A stretch of DNA of 64,000 nucleotides. It comes from Peribacillus frigoritolerans. Lineage in GTDB: Bacteria > Bacillota > Bacilli > Bacillales > DSM-1321. The position numbers and the translations under genes are program-made. A model generated the notes under the pieces. That model was not told the DNA's origin and made no database searches. It saw only the letters and a list, made by a program, of their open reading frames with translations. Of this stretch, positions 48,623 through 58,468 are shown in pieces (the first letter of the stretch is position 1; every line of letters starts with the position of its first letter). The stretch covers positions 124,001 to 188,000 of the forward strand of contig JAUPFL010000003.1 in the NCBI GenBank assembly GCA_030562215.1. The letters are read 5' to 3'.

Positions 48623-49582
48623 TTACTTAGTTGATTTTAGTTTCAAATCACCTTCATAAGGTATATGTTCTACTGTTATCGTTATATCTTTTCCCTCTTT
48701 ATCTTTACCGATTCGTTTATAAGTGAATTTATTTTCATTAAGCTCTGTAAGTTCAAGAACTGCGCCATATTTATTTTCCCCTAGTGAAACATGGGCTCTT
48801 ATCTTATTTCCGTGAACTACATCGTAATAGCCGTAATCACCACGGCTTTCACCGGTTTTAGCATCAAAAAATTCATACTTATTTGTTTTTTCATCATATT
48901 TTGCTAGACCTAAATAATTCGAGTTATAGCTTGATACATCATTTCCCTTTTCATCCAATGCCACTGTTCCTTGCCATGGGGTGCTTGATAAAATTTTATC
49001 TCCATCAACATCTGTTTCTACGTCCCCTGTGTAAGTTTCCAAATCTTTGTCTGGATCTGTAAAGGAAAGTTCTGTTTCAGTATAAGGAATATGATCAACA
49101 AACACCTCTACGTCATTACCCTTAGCATCTTTACCCATTCTTTTATAGGTGAACATATCCTTATTCAGTTCTGTTATTTCAACAACGGCCTGGTAACCCA
49201 TCGATTCTGAAATTAACACTCGCATCTTCCGATTGGTAATAAAGAAAGTTCCCTTATCTCCACGACTTTCTTTTGTATTTTTATCAAAAAATTCATATCT
49301 GGATGTTTCACTGTCATATTTCGCGAGTCCAATAAAGTTAGCATTCTCCTTTGTTAAGTCATTATTATTCTTATCATAAACTTTTGTACCTTGCCAATTC
49401 GTGCTACTAAGAATTTTAGTCAATTCCTGTCCTGCTGTTAACTTGTTTTCTTGTTTACTTTCTTTGGCAGTTTGTTCCTGCTTCTGGGCACTATGATTTT
49501 CTTGTGCGTTTGTGTTACATCCTGTTAGGGCCAATGTTAATCCAAGTAATATAGATGATGAAATTTTTGCTTTTTTGTTCAT
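48623..49582 (-). CDS. Lipoprotein with two tandem DUF4822-type domains
   Basis: 319 residues, unbroken. Signal peptide with lipobox ALTGCNTN, a Gln/Lys/Glu-rich linker, then two copies of a domain of about 125 residues: each begins KILSSTxWQGT and contains NxxGLAKYD, YEFFD, ESRGD, a TELN-FTYKR-GKD stretch and ends in EHIPY or DHIPY. The pattern matches DUF4822. Function unknown. The duplication within one chain suggests a two-lobed extracellular protein anchored to the membrane. Start ATG after GAGGAGACG. Confidence 0.85.
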   Translation of the reverse strand: MNKKAKISSSILLGLTLALTGCNTNAQENHSAQKQEQTAKESKQENKLTAGQELTKILSSTNWQGTKVYDKNNNDLTKENANFIGLAKYDSETSRYEFFDKNTKESRGDKGTFFITNRKMRVLISESMGYQAVVEITELNKDMFTYKRMGKDAKGNDVEVFVDHIPYTETELSFTDPDKDLETYTGDVETDVDGDKILSSTPWQGTVALDEKGNDVSSYNSNYLGLAKYDEKTNKYEFFDAKTGESRGDYGYYDVVHGNKIRAHVSLGENKYGAVLELTELNENKFTYKRIGKDKEGKDITITVEHIPYEGDLKLKSTK

Positions 49583-49671
49583 TTTTTCGTCTCCTCATAT
49601 CATATTGTGGTTTTAATTAATTAGTAAGCCAAGCCAATTGACATTACAAATTGAAAGTATCAGCGATCTGG

Positions 49672-50372
49672 TTATTTTGCTCCAGCTGTTAGTATAATCT
49701 GTTCAATCTCTTTAAATCCTTTTTCTCGGGCATGGTGTAAAGGGGTCACATTATTATTATCAGGAATGTTGACACCTGCCCCATGATCTATTAACAATTG
49801 GACTGTTCGCTGCTGTTTTCCATCACCATTATTTAAAATGATAGCTTCTAGCAAAGCTGTCCAACCGAGATCATTTTCATGATTCACATCAATATCAGTT
49901 TTAGTTAGGAGTTCTTTAATAACCTCTACATATCCATGTTCCGAAGCAGGGATTAAAGCCGTTCCTCCATAACGGTTGGTTATAGACGGGTCTGCGCCTG
50001 CTTCAATTGCAAGTTTAAGTATATCTAGATAACCTTCAGCACCTGCATACAAGAAGGGGCTATTTTTCATGTCATCCTGAATGTTGACGTCTGCACCCGC
50101 TTCAATAAGGATTTTTGCAGACTCTACGTCGTTGTTATAGGTCGCAATCATAGTGGCGGTTCGCCCCACCGAATCCTGTGTATTAATATTTGCACCTTGC
50201 TCAATCAAACTTCTTATTCTTTCCGTTTCTTTTCGTTCTACTGCTTGAATCAGTAGTTCATTCATTCCCTTTCCTGACCCCTTTGTTGTTTTTTTGGCTC
50301 TCTTTCGCTATCTAAGACACACCCTTGAAGGATGAATAGGCATCCGATGACAATCGTTAGCCGTCTCCACAT
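49672..50372 (-). CDS. Ankyrin-repeat lipoprotein, one frame break
   Basis: The main body (from 50265) has about five ankyrin repeats, for example GANINTQDSVGRTATMIATYNNDVESAKILIEAGADVN. Upstream, in a frame one base apart, is MWRRLTIVIGCLFILQGCV, a lipoprotein signal with lipobox LQGC, running up to the body. One more A in GGAAAGGG near 50274 fuses the two into a chain of about 233 residues, so the body alone would be a truncated cytosolic version. Ankyrin repeats mediate protein binding; a surface-anchored role is inferred. Start ATG at 50372 after AAAGGATGG. Confidence 0.8.
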
Positions 50373-50487
50373 GAAACACACCATCCTTTCTCAATCCGTC
50401 TCCATTATATTAGTGCCTAATATTAAACTCCCTCTAAACAATTTCTTAAAAAATGATTAACTTATTCATAAAGTTTCTTAATGTTTA

Positions 50488-50515
50488 TAAAAAATCCCGT
50501 CACCTTCGTGACGGG
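50488..50515 (-). terminator. Terminator after the response regulator gene
   Basis: CCCGTCAC (50496-50503) pairs with GTGACGGG (50508-50515) with a four-base CTTC loop, followed on the minus strand by ATTTTTTATAAA. Confidence 0.9.
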
Positions 50516-50531
50516 CCATAAAACACTCTAT

Positions 50532-51218
50532 TTAAACATTAAAGCGATACCCTGCTCCCCAAACGGTTTCCAAAAATTTAGGATGGGCAGGATTTCTTTC
50601 AATTTTTTCACGTAGTTTCCTGATATGGACAGTGACAGTCGAAACATCTGCAGCCGATTCCAAACCCCAAATATTTTCATAAAGCTGCTCTTTGCTTAAT
50701 ACTTGATTCGGATGCATGACAAAAAACACTAAAGTATCGAATTCCTTTGTTGTAAACGGGACCACCTCCCCGTTTATGTGAACCCTGCGTGCTGACTTAT
50801 CTATTGAAATTCCATGGACATAGATTGAATTAGATTTGGGGTGACTTCCTGATAAACGTTCATAACGCGCTAAGTGTGCTTTCACTCTTGCAACTAGTTC
50901 ACTTGGACTAAAGGGCTTTGTAATATAATCATCTGCCCCTAGTCCAAGCCCCCGAATTTTATCAATATCTTCCTTTTTCGCGGATACAAGCAAAATCGGG
51001 ATATTCTTGACTGCACGTATTTGTTTGCATATCTCAAATCCATTCAACCCTGGAAGCATGATGTCCAAAATGATTAAATGATAATTTCCTTGAAGTGCCT
51101 GTTGGAGACCTGTATCACCAGTATGTTGAATATCGACACTAAAATCACTAATTTCCAAATAGTCCCTTTGTAATTCAGCAATACTGACTTCGTCTTCAAT
51201 AAGTAATATCTTTTTCAC
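50532..51218 (-). CDS. OmpR/PhoB-type response regulator
   Basis: 228 residues, unbroken. Receiver domain with acidic pocket LIEDE, phospho-acceptor Asp in LIILDIMLPG (about residue 52), and Lys in ITKPFSPSEL; C-terminal winged helix with TKEFDTLVFFVMHPNQVLSKEQLYENIWG and DVSTVTVHIRKLREKIE. GTG start overlaps the stop of the upstream sensor kinase by four bases (GTGA), so it is translationally coupled. Regulated genes are unknown; cell-envelope stress is common for such pairs. Confidence 0.95.
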   Translation of the reverse strand: MKKILLIEDEVSIAELQRDYLEISDFSVDIQHTGDTGLQQALQGNYHLIILDIMLPGLNGFEICKQIRAVKNIPILLVSAKKEDIDKIRGLGLGADDYITKPFSPSELVARVKAHLARYERLSGSHPKSNSIYVHGISIDKSARRVHINGEVVPFTTKEFDTLVFFVMHPNQVLSKEQLYENIWGLESAADVSTVTVHIRKLREKIERNPAHPKFLETVWGAGYRFNV

Positions 51219-52661
51219 ATTTCCTCACCTTTCTTTATGGAAAAGAAGACACTTGTACCTATTCCTATCTCACTGGTAGCCCAGATATCCCCTCCATGCT
51301 CGTCGATAATTTTTTTGCGATCGCAAGTCCTAAACCACTTCCGCCTGTCAGGGAATTTCTAGATTGCTCAGCACGATAAAAGCGGTTAAAAATATAAGGC
51401 AAAGCAGAAGATTCTATTCCATAGCCATTATCTGTGACTTGTACTACTACATCATATAGTCCTTCATGCAGAGAAATGGAAATGTGTTTTTCATCTTTAT
51501 TCATATACTTTACACAATTGCTGATCAGGTTGGCCAATACGCGTTTCAGTTTCTCTCTATCCGCCGTTACGTATATCGGTTTATTCAGCTGTTGAAGGTC
51601 AATCTGGATTCCTTGTTGAAGTAAATCCAATTGAAGTTCTTCTACGTAGTCTTTCAAATATTTATCTAGTCTGACCGTCTCAAAAGTGAATAGTTCCTTT
51701 TTTAAATCCAGCTTGGAAAATAAAAACAATTCATCTATCAATGAATCCATATCTTTTGCTTTTAGGTATACCGTCGATAAATACTTGTCCATTTTCTGTG
51801 GGGTGTTTGCTACTCCGTCTTTTATCCCCTCAACATATCCCATAATCGAAGTGATAGGTGTCTTCAAATCATGAGAAATATTGGAAAGTAGTTCTTTGCG
51901 ATTTTCCTCATACTGAAGCTGAAGGTTTACGGACTCTTTTAACTTTTTTCTCATTTCCTCAAATTCCCTATTCAATTGTCCGATTTCATCATTCGAAGCC
52001 GCTTTGATTTCAAAGTTTAAATCTCCTGATTTTATCCTCTCTGCTCCCTCTTTAAGTATTGAGATAGGTTTGATGATGCTTCTTGAAACTAAATAATTTA
52101 AAAGTCCAATAATCATTACAAACAGTAATAACAATAGAGCGAATAAAATGGGAAATGACTCCCGAGTCAGCTCGGCATAGGAACTTGCCTTTCTCATTAC
52201 AAAAATACTTCCTTCACTTTTATCCGAAAAATAAAAATCAAACTTCACATATGTGAAAAAGAGTCTTTCATTTTGATTGTGTCCCGTGTATTGATGTTCG
52301 TTTCTTCGAAAATGGGAAGTGATTGAACCAAACCTAGCTTATCAAGTGCGGGGGACGCATACTCAATGTTATTACCTTTTCTAACGACAATCTTAATATC
52401 TCTATGTTCAAGCTTCTTCAGCTGTTCTTCGTTTAGAAGCTGCTCAGGGTTATTTTTTGCCAAAAGCTTTAAATCGAGAAACACACTTTCTTCTACTGCA
52501 GTCAAAGGTTTTTGGAGATAAGAGTTTTTATATAAATGCTCTATCGATTTTACATCACCTGTTATTGCAAAAATAAGTAAAAATCCAGCTGCTAAAAATA
52601 AAGTGATGGAAATAAGAATTACGCCAACGTAGGACAACAGAAACCTCATTTTAATTGACAA
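51215..52661 (-). CDS. Membrane sensor histidine kinase, two frame breaks
   Basis: TM1 about residues 8-30, an extracellular loop of about 100 residues, TM2, HAMP (RSIIKPISILKEGAERI), H-box NISHDLKTPITSIMGYVEG, N-box VLANLISNCVKYM, and G-boxes VTDNGYGIESS and GGSGLGLAIAKK. The frame breaks near 52260 (five T for six, restoring KDSFFTYVKFDFYFSD) and near 51308 (six A for seven, restoring KKIIDEHGGDIWATSEIGIGTSVFFSI). Corrected length about 483 residues, ending at TGA 51215-51217. Unusually, the kinase gene precedes its response regulator. Confidence 0.92.
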
Positions 52662-52808
52662 ATATGTTCACCCCGTTTGATCTCTCGTTTTCTCTTATAT
52701 AGAAAAGTTCACCGTTTATCTGCTGTTCCTGCATATGCATGATAATTTTTCTTTGAACTTAAAAAACATATCACACAAATCTTAAAATTTTCTAAAATAC
52801 ATAGAAAA

Positions 52809-53133
52809 ATCCTAATTCATTTTCGGTCTACAGTTTTTTATTTAAAAACACTCCAGCTTGATTTCAAAAATCCGCTCCCTTTCCGCCGACTGTCTGCCAA
52901 GCCGCATCAAAGCAAGCGTCTGTTGGGTCTCGGGTAGCCAGTTTTTCGGCAGGAGTGTCGCATATTTCTTCAATCCATTGGGTTTTCAGTTCATTTAAAA
53001 CAAAAATCATACAGTAAAACCAATTCCTTATTCAGTTTTGCCTACAGTTTTTTATTTAAAAACGTTCCCTTGATTTCAGAAATCCGCTCCCTTTCCGCCG
53101 ACTGTCTGCCAAGCCGCATCAAAGCAAGCGTCT
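52809..53133. repeat. Two direct copies of an intergenic repeat
   Basis: A unit of about 113 bases occurs at about 52809-52921 and again at about 53021-53133, in the same orientation, 212 bases apart. Both contain TACAGTTTTTTATTTAAAAA and a GC-richer core of 54 bases (52868-52921 and 53080-53133) that is identical between copies. The first parts have drifted. The core is clearly richer in GC than its surroundings. It encodes nothing obvious and carries no transposase; it looks like a dispersed intergenic repeat of the host genus. It lies in the 776-base gap before the sensor kinase. Confidence 0.8.
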
Positions 53134-53356
53134 AGCGGGGTCACTGCTAAGCTTGTTTTTGTTAAAATATTTTTTAACCTACCTTTTATAATAATGAAAT
53201 TATTTATAAATTATCCAAGAATTATATAAAGCTGCACTTCAGCATTTATTATCTTCACAAAGATACGAAATTAATTTAGCGAAACCTTTATCAAGCACAC
53301 GGAAAAGACCATGAAGGTTTAATAGTTTACTATTTGACCAGAGTTTGTGAGACATA

Positions 53357-53398
53357 GAGAAAAAGCGAACTTCCTCCATAGGGAAAGTCCGCTCTTTA
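53357..53398 (-). terminator. Probable terminator after the phosphoesterase gene
   Basis: On the minus strand AAAGAGCGGACTTTCCC pairs imperfectly with GGAAGTTCGCTTTTTC, giving a hairpin with a trailing T run about 40 bases past the phosphoesterase stop. Confidence 0.65.
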
Positions 53399-53437
53399 CT
53401 TATACAAATTTTAAGAAATGCTCATCTGTTCTTCTCA

Positions 53438-55693
53438 TTAATTTGGTGAGACGATCATTTGGTCATCCAATCTAATATCGTCAATCGACCAAAACCAATT
53501 ATTTTTCGCATTATGCATTCTCCATTGTAATTTAATAGAAGATGCACCTTCAGGAACCTTAATCGATTTAACTTCATACTTATTCAAAACATGTCCATTT
53601 TTATTATCAGAAGCAGCTTTTTTGTCATAAACTAGAACTTGTTGTTTTACCCCATTATCAAAGATAGCCGTTACTTCAGCTGTTTGCGTTCCTTCTTGTT
53701 TATAGTGAGATGCAAATCCTAAGAATAGATCTTTTGCACCATCAACTTTTACAGAAGGGGAAGTTAATGTACTATCAAAAAGCCTTTTGATGCTGGTGAA
53801 CCGTTATCATCCCATTCATCAGGATCCGCTACAGCTATAACACCTTGGCCAAGCTCAAATTTGTTCCGATCTTGGTCTTCTGCCTTTGTCCAAAAGTCCT
53901 TTGTTGTAAAGCTCCAACCTTGCCACTCCTCTGTACCAGCTGGCATATTCGAGCTATTTGTAACCGACCAGCCGTTAGGAGCTGTATGGCTCCAACCGAG
54001 AATGGAACTTGGAATGTTTTCATTCACTGCTGGCTTTAATGCAGACTCTAATTGGTCAAAACTTTCTCCAAGCATCATGTTGACGAATACATTTATATTC
54101 TTGGAGCCGATTATTTGGCCGTCCTCGTAAGCACTGATCGTGAATTGTGATGAACCGGAACTTTCCTTACTAGGTGTAGCTTTTATTTGCAATATTTTTC
54201 TTCAGATCCTGAAAGCTCATACTCAAGTTCATTTTGCTCCACACTCCATCCTTCAGGTGCATCAACTTTAATTTTCCCTTTCACACTGCCATTTCCAAAA
54301 CTTTTCATCTTCACTTGGAGTGTAGTTGATTCTCCTGTCGTTACTAAAGAAGGAGAAGCTTGTGCTGAGACCATTTCCAATGCTTTTGTCTGACCACCAG
54401 CCAATAACACCTTTTTACTGCTATTGTTAAATGAATCCAGTGCTTGTACTTTAATTTCATAATCAGTACCTGGCTTAAGTCCAGCTACCGGGAACTCTAT
54501 ATTCTTGGGCACAGGATCATAATAGAATTCAGAAAATGCGGTGAAGTCTGCGTCTAGCTCCCCTGTTTCCTTGTTTTTGGCCGTAATGTGATAAGAATGT
54601 ACGAGCACGTTATCTTTTGCCTGAGGAAATGTTACATTTAAACTTCTTAGTGTCGATTTTTCTTTTACAATCGAAGCCTTGTCTGTAACTGCAAAAGACG
54701 GTGGCAACTGATCTCGGTCGTCTGTATATTTAAATTTATTTTTTTAGAAGGATTTTTTATTACCCATGGTTTTCCTGTCCAATCGTCTTTATGAAAGTCA
54801 CGTTTTTTAATGACAACTTCATTATTATAAACTTCTACAAGCATTCCTTGACTAATATCCCTATATCCTTCTGGATGAAACCCTTGAAGTTTACCCGGTT
54901 CTAATTCCAAATAACTTACAGAAGACGTGCCAACAGACGTAAAGTCTTTTTGATGAATCGTTCTGGGGTCTTCAAGTGGATAATGAGAATGCCCTGAAAA
55001 TGTAATAACTTGTGGATGTTTCTTTAATGTATCATATAAAAGTTCTTTGTTTTCCTGAGTTCCCCACAAGTCACTTCCATACACAGTGTCTTTAATGTGT
55101 TGATGAAGAAAAACAAAGATTGGTTGGTCCGGATTCTCTTTTTCTGCTCCAGCTAACTTTTCACCTAGCCAGTTAATTTGATTAACAGAATATAAACCAT
55201 GGGTATTCCCATTTTCTGGACTTAACGTAATAAAATCATATCCATTTACTTTTTTATGATAGTAAAGGGAATCCATTCCTGTTTTCTCAAGAAAACGATC
55301 TTGTGCTTTTTCAACGGAAAGTCCATTCCAATAATCATGGTTTCCCATTGTAAACATGGATTGAACATCACCTTGTTTCTTCTCATTATAAATGGAGAAG
55401 AACTTATCATATTCAGTAGCGTATCCATAGTCCGTTAAATCCCCAACGACAACAAAAGCATCCTGTTTAGGCGCTGCTTTGTTTAATTGATCCATGGCTG
55501 TTTTAAACTTGTTCATATCAGCAGTTGATCCATCATCAATATGTACATCACTGATTACAGGAAAAACGAGCTCCGGCTTACGTTTATTATCTAAATTTGA
55601 AGACTCCGAGTATGCTTGTACACTTGATAAAGAAGTTGTTAATCCTACCGTTACAACTGTCAACATTGCAGCAAATTTATTTTTCGCTTTCAA
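53438..55693 (-). CDS. Secreted calcineurin-like phosphoesterase with accessory domains, three frame breaks
   Basis: Signal peptide (KNKFAAMLTVVTVGLTTSLSSVQAY), then a metallophosphoesterase domain with VISDVHIDD, VVGDLTDYG, TMGNHDYWNG and FSGHSHYP, all the dimetal ligands. After it come a fibronectin-III-like domain (about residues 350-440), a NEW3-like beta domain (TTGESTTLQVKMKSFGNGSVKGKI), and a C-terminal beta-sandwich (KLQWRMHNAKNNWFWSIDDIRL) suggestive of a carbohydrate- or surface-binding module. Breaks are near 54740 (A/T-rich run), 54193 (one A short) and 53781 (five T for six). Corrected length about 753 residues. Likely an extracellular or wall-bound phosphatase/phosphodiesterase. 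Start TTG eight bases after GGAGG. Confidence 0.88.
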
Positions 55694-55699
55694 AATCAA

Positions 55700-56061
55700 T
55701 TCCTCCTACTTATCGTTTAGCCCCTTAAAACATGTAATCATTTTACAAAAACACAAAAATCCTCCTTATTTTAAAATTTTTATAGTAATTTCCAATTAAA
55801 ATAGTAACTTTATATTATTAATAAAATATAACCACCATGTAATTTATATATTAATAAATCAAAAAAGGCCTATGGCCAGTATTCACTTTGTTATCGTTTT
55901 TCGTATTTGCCTTTGTTTAATGGGAATGGGGTACTTTCCCTTAACTAGGTGAATACCCATAAAATGGTGAAATTTATACAGGTGGTAATTGGTTCCAAAG
56001 TACATGGAAACACCAATTTTTGTATGTTAAGTTCTAGAAGAAGGAAAAGGGAGAGTATATT
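55700..56061. other. AT-rich intergenic region
   Basis: Divergent promoter region between the phosphoesterase and the DUF2690-like gene. One small palindrome, AGGCCTATGGCC (about 55867-55878), is visible; no coding region was found. Confidence 0.4.
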
Positions 56062-56548
56062 ATAAAAAAATTATTAAATATTGGCTTGGCAGTAACACTT
56101 GTTTTTGGACTGTTTTTTGCGATTGCACCCACGAATAAAACTTATGCCCTATCCTATGATAAATACAAATCCTTATTCAACAGGCTGTGTGAATAAAAGT
56201 CCAATCGCTTATGAAACAGAATATATTTATAAAAACGGTGTGAAAATTGGATATGTTCACCTAAAAGGAAGTGCGTATTGTCATACGGCTTGGGGATACT
56301 TAAAGTTTTATTCGGCTGCTCCGTACGATTATTATGCAAATGTTTGGATGGATAGTTTTAATGGCACGACCAAGAGAGCATTTACAAGTTGTGCTAGTTC
56401 CGGTGGTAACGGTTGTATAATGATAGGTCAGACGTCCTGTTATACTGCACAATTTTGGAATTTAGATCCATATAATGCTGTGGCCAAAGCAGGTATTTAT
56501 TCTTCAAGTGGGGCTCTCATTATTTCTGCGAACACCGGTCGTTATTAA
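56062..56548 (+). CDS. Secreted DUF2690-like protein, one frame break, unusual start
   Basis: A signal peptide KKLLNIGLAVTLVFGLFFAIAPTNKTYA is followed, after a shift near 56167 (TACAAATCC, probably one A too many), by NPYSTGCVNKSPIAYETEYIYKNGVKIGYVHLKGSAYCHTAWGYLKF, which matches the DUF2690 pattern including its paired Cys. About 162 residues. No ATG, GTG or TTG is correctly placed after the GGGAGAG site; the only in-frame codon there is ATA at 56062, so either it uses a rare start or the base is wrong. Extracellular; function unknown. Confidence 0.7.
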
Positions 56549-56622
56549 TAGGTTATAAAAGGGGTCCTGACAGCAAAAAATGCGTCTATAACAGCGATTC
56601 CCTATTGCCTCATTTTATTGAC

Positions 56623-56660
56623 AAAAGGCATTCGGAAATAATTCATTCCGAATGCCTTTT
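56623..56660 (+). terminator. Terminator after the DUF2690-like gene
   Basis: AAAAGGCATTCGGAA (56623-56637) pairs with TTCCGAATGCCTTTT (56646-56660), a long perfect stem with an eight-base loop. Confidence 0.9.
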
Positions 56661-56693
56661 ATGAATTTAATTTAATGGATAATTTTTAGGTAA

Positions 56694-56814
56694 CTACTTA
56701 GTTTGAACCAAGACAATTTCGTCAATAATCGGAATCTCTCTTATTAATAAAGATAAAAGATTTTCTTCGATTGTATTGTCGATTATAAGAATCTTCTATT
56801 ACTGGTCCAGACAT
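56694..56814 (-). CDS. Possible very small protein, frame-broken
   Basis: ATG with MSGPVIEDS, then in a frame one base apart KILIIDNTIEENLLSLLIREIPIIDEIVLVQTK to a TAG. A GGTG site lies seven bases upstream. If joined it would make about 40 residues. This is weak: the amphipathic text looks protein-like and the window has many one-base losses, but no family is recognised. The rest of 56664-57014 shows nothing. Confidence 0.22.
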
Positions 56815-57014
56815 GAACATTCACCTTTTTTACAGGGATTTTACCACTGCCCATAAAGGCTTTAGCAAATCATTATCATACGGCATTTTTATGTAAAAAG
56901 ATGGATAATCAACTCTTTTTAAAAAAGCAGCTCCCTGCTTACTGAAGTGAGGCAGTTAGCTCAATAAGCGATGACCCATAAAACAGTCACATATAAAAGT
57001 ATGTGATATAAATT

Positions 57015-57575
57015 TCATAACCAGTGTTTTGGATATTGTCTTGTTTGAAATAAATTATTATAAATCATCGATATAAAAACTAATAAGAAGGTACCTATAA
57101 TAATTGAAGTCAGGAATCCCCAACCAACTTGAGAATTGACCGAAACAAGGGCACTAGCTGCTGCAGGAGGATGAACAGTTTTTGTAAGAGTCATTATAAT
57201 TAATACAATGGCCAATACTAGGCCGATAATGAATAAGCTTTTACCAAAGATGCTCCAAATGATAAGAGCTATCGTTGTGGAGATTATATGTCCTCCAATA
57301 ACATTACGGGGTTGTGACAAGAGACTTTTATGGGCACCAAAAACAATGACACAGCTCGCCCCAAGAGGAGCTAATGCCATAGGATATCCTAAATAAACAG
57401 CTATAAAACTAATAATGATTATTGCAATGAGCCCACCTATAGCTGAAACAATGGAATCTATATAATCAATTCTGTCCTTTTCTCTAGCTTCGCCCTTCAT
57501 TTTCTTTAAATATGCTGTTAAGCCTATGTTTTGTTGATTGCTCCAACTTTTTTCAACACTTTTTTCTAATTCCAT
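57015..57575 (-). CDS. HPP-family membrane protein
   Basis: 186 residues, unbroken, with four hydrophobic segments after a charged N-terminus. The HPP motif appears as TKTVHPPAAASALV, preceded by PLGASCVIVFGAHKSLLSQPRNVIGGH, both diagnostic. Characterised relatives include nitrite transporters of chloroplasts and cyanobacteria; bacterial function is otherwise unclear. Start ATG after GAGGAAAAAATAA. Confidence 0.9.
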   Translation of the reverse strand: MELEKSVEKSWSNQQNIGLTAYLKKMKGEAREKDRIDYIDSIVSAIGGLIAIIIISFIAVYLGYPMALAPLGASCVIVFGAHKSLLSQPRNVIGGHIISTTIALIIWSIFGKSLFIIGLVLAIVLIIMTLTKTVHPPAAASALVSVNSQVGWGFLTSIIIGTFLLVFISMIYNNLFQTRQYPKHWL

Positions 57576-57750
57576 AATTTATTTTTTCCTCACGTATTCT
57601 AAGTAAGTCGACAAGTCGACAGGGTTTTTATATATTGTTATCTTACAGGAAAACCATGAATTTTTAAATATATATCTTAATTTCCATTTTTGCATCTCAA
57701 AAACACCTATGTCTGTGAACCTATCATTTTCCTTGGCAAACCTTTAAGCT

Positions 57751-58275
57751 TTACCGTAAAAGAGAGTATAGATAAGTATCAAATGAAACATCATTTTGGT
57801 ACAAATAATTTCTCAATATCCCTTCTTTTTTGAAACCTAAATTTGTCAACAACTTATTGGATGCTTTATTTTCGATAAAAACAATTGCTCCAATGCGCGT
57901 TAATTCAAGCTCTTTAAAACCATAAGAAATCACCTTACTGACAGCTTCTGTTGCATAACCGTTACCCCAATATTTTGGGAAAAGCGCATAGCTCAGTTCT
58001 GCTCTTTTATGTTCTTGAGACCATTCTTGAAATCCAATCGTTCCAATGATGCCATCCTTCCCTTTCAATTCAATTCCCCATTTGATTCCATGTCGTTCTT
58101 CAAAATTCTTTGAAAACTTCTTAATCAATTTCTTCACCTGATCTGTATTTGTTAATGGAGTTTGCCCATAATATCTTAATACATCTGGATTGGAAAAACA
58201 TTTTAATATATCTGCTGCATCACCTTCAGCCATTTCTCTCAGGACCAACCGTTTTGTTTCTAAAATCGGAAACAT
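57751..58275 (-). CDS. GNAT acetyltransferase, RimJ/RimL type
   Basis: 174 residues from the ATG of MFPILETKRLVLREM after AAAGGGAGTGG, unbroken. GNAT features: ETKRLVLREMAEGDA, acetyl-CoA region ELSYALFPKYWGNGYATEAV, and the C-terminal NKASNKLLTNLGFKKEGILRNY. It probably acetylates a protein N-terminus or a small amine; the substrate is unknown. Confidence 0.92.
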   Translation of the reverse strand: MFPILETKRLVLREMAEGDAADILKCFSNPDVLRYYGQTPLTNTDQVKKLIKKFSKNFEERHGIKWGIELKGKDGIIGTIGFQEWSQEHKRAELSYALFPKYWGNGYATEAVSKVISYGFKELELTRIGAIVFIENKASNKLLTNLGFKKEGILRNYLYQNDVSFDTYLYSLLR

Positions 58276-58468
58276 TTTTCCACTCCCTTTGCTATAACTA
58301 GATCTATTTCGTTCCAAAACGCACCTCAATAACAACCTTACGAAATGCCTCTTCCATTTTTAAAAAGGTCAACCAGTATACCTGCTGACTTTATAATTAA
58401 GAACACACCCCTTAGCTTTATAAGTGCTTGGTTGTTTCAGCAGGATTATCTATTATATTCCATAGTTA

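Noticed and set aside
1-56170. Large-scale gene decay of the sugar-acid cluster
   Set aside because: The breaks are nearly all one-base homopolymer losses with intact flanking protein sequence, overlaps and ribosome sites, which fits sequencing error better than decay.
57601-57625. GTCGACAAGTCGAC as an operator or attachment site
   Set aside because: A short tandem of GTCGAC with no second copy or linked mobile gene.
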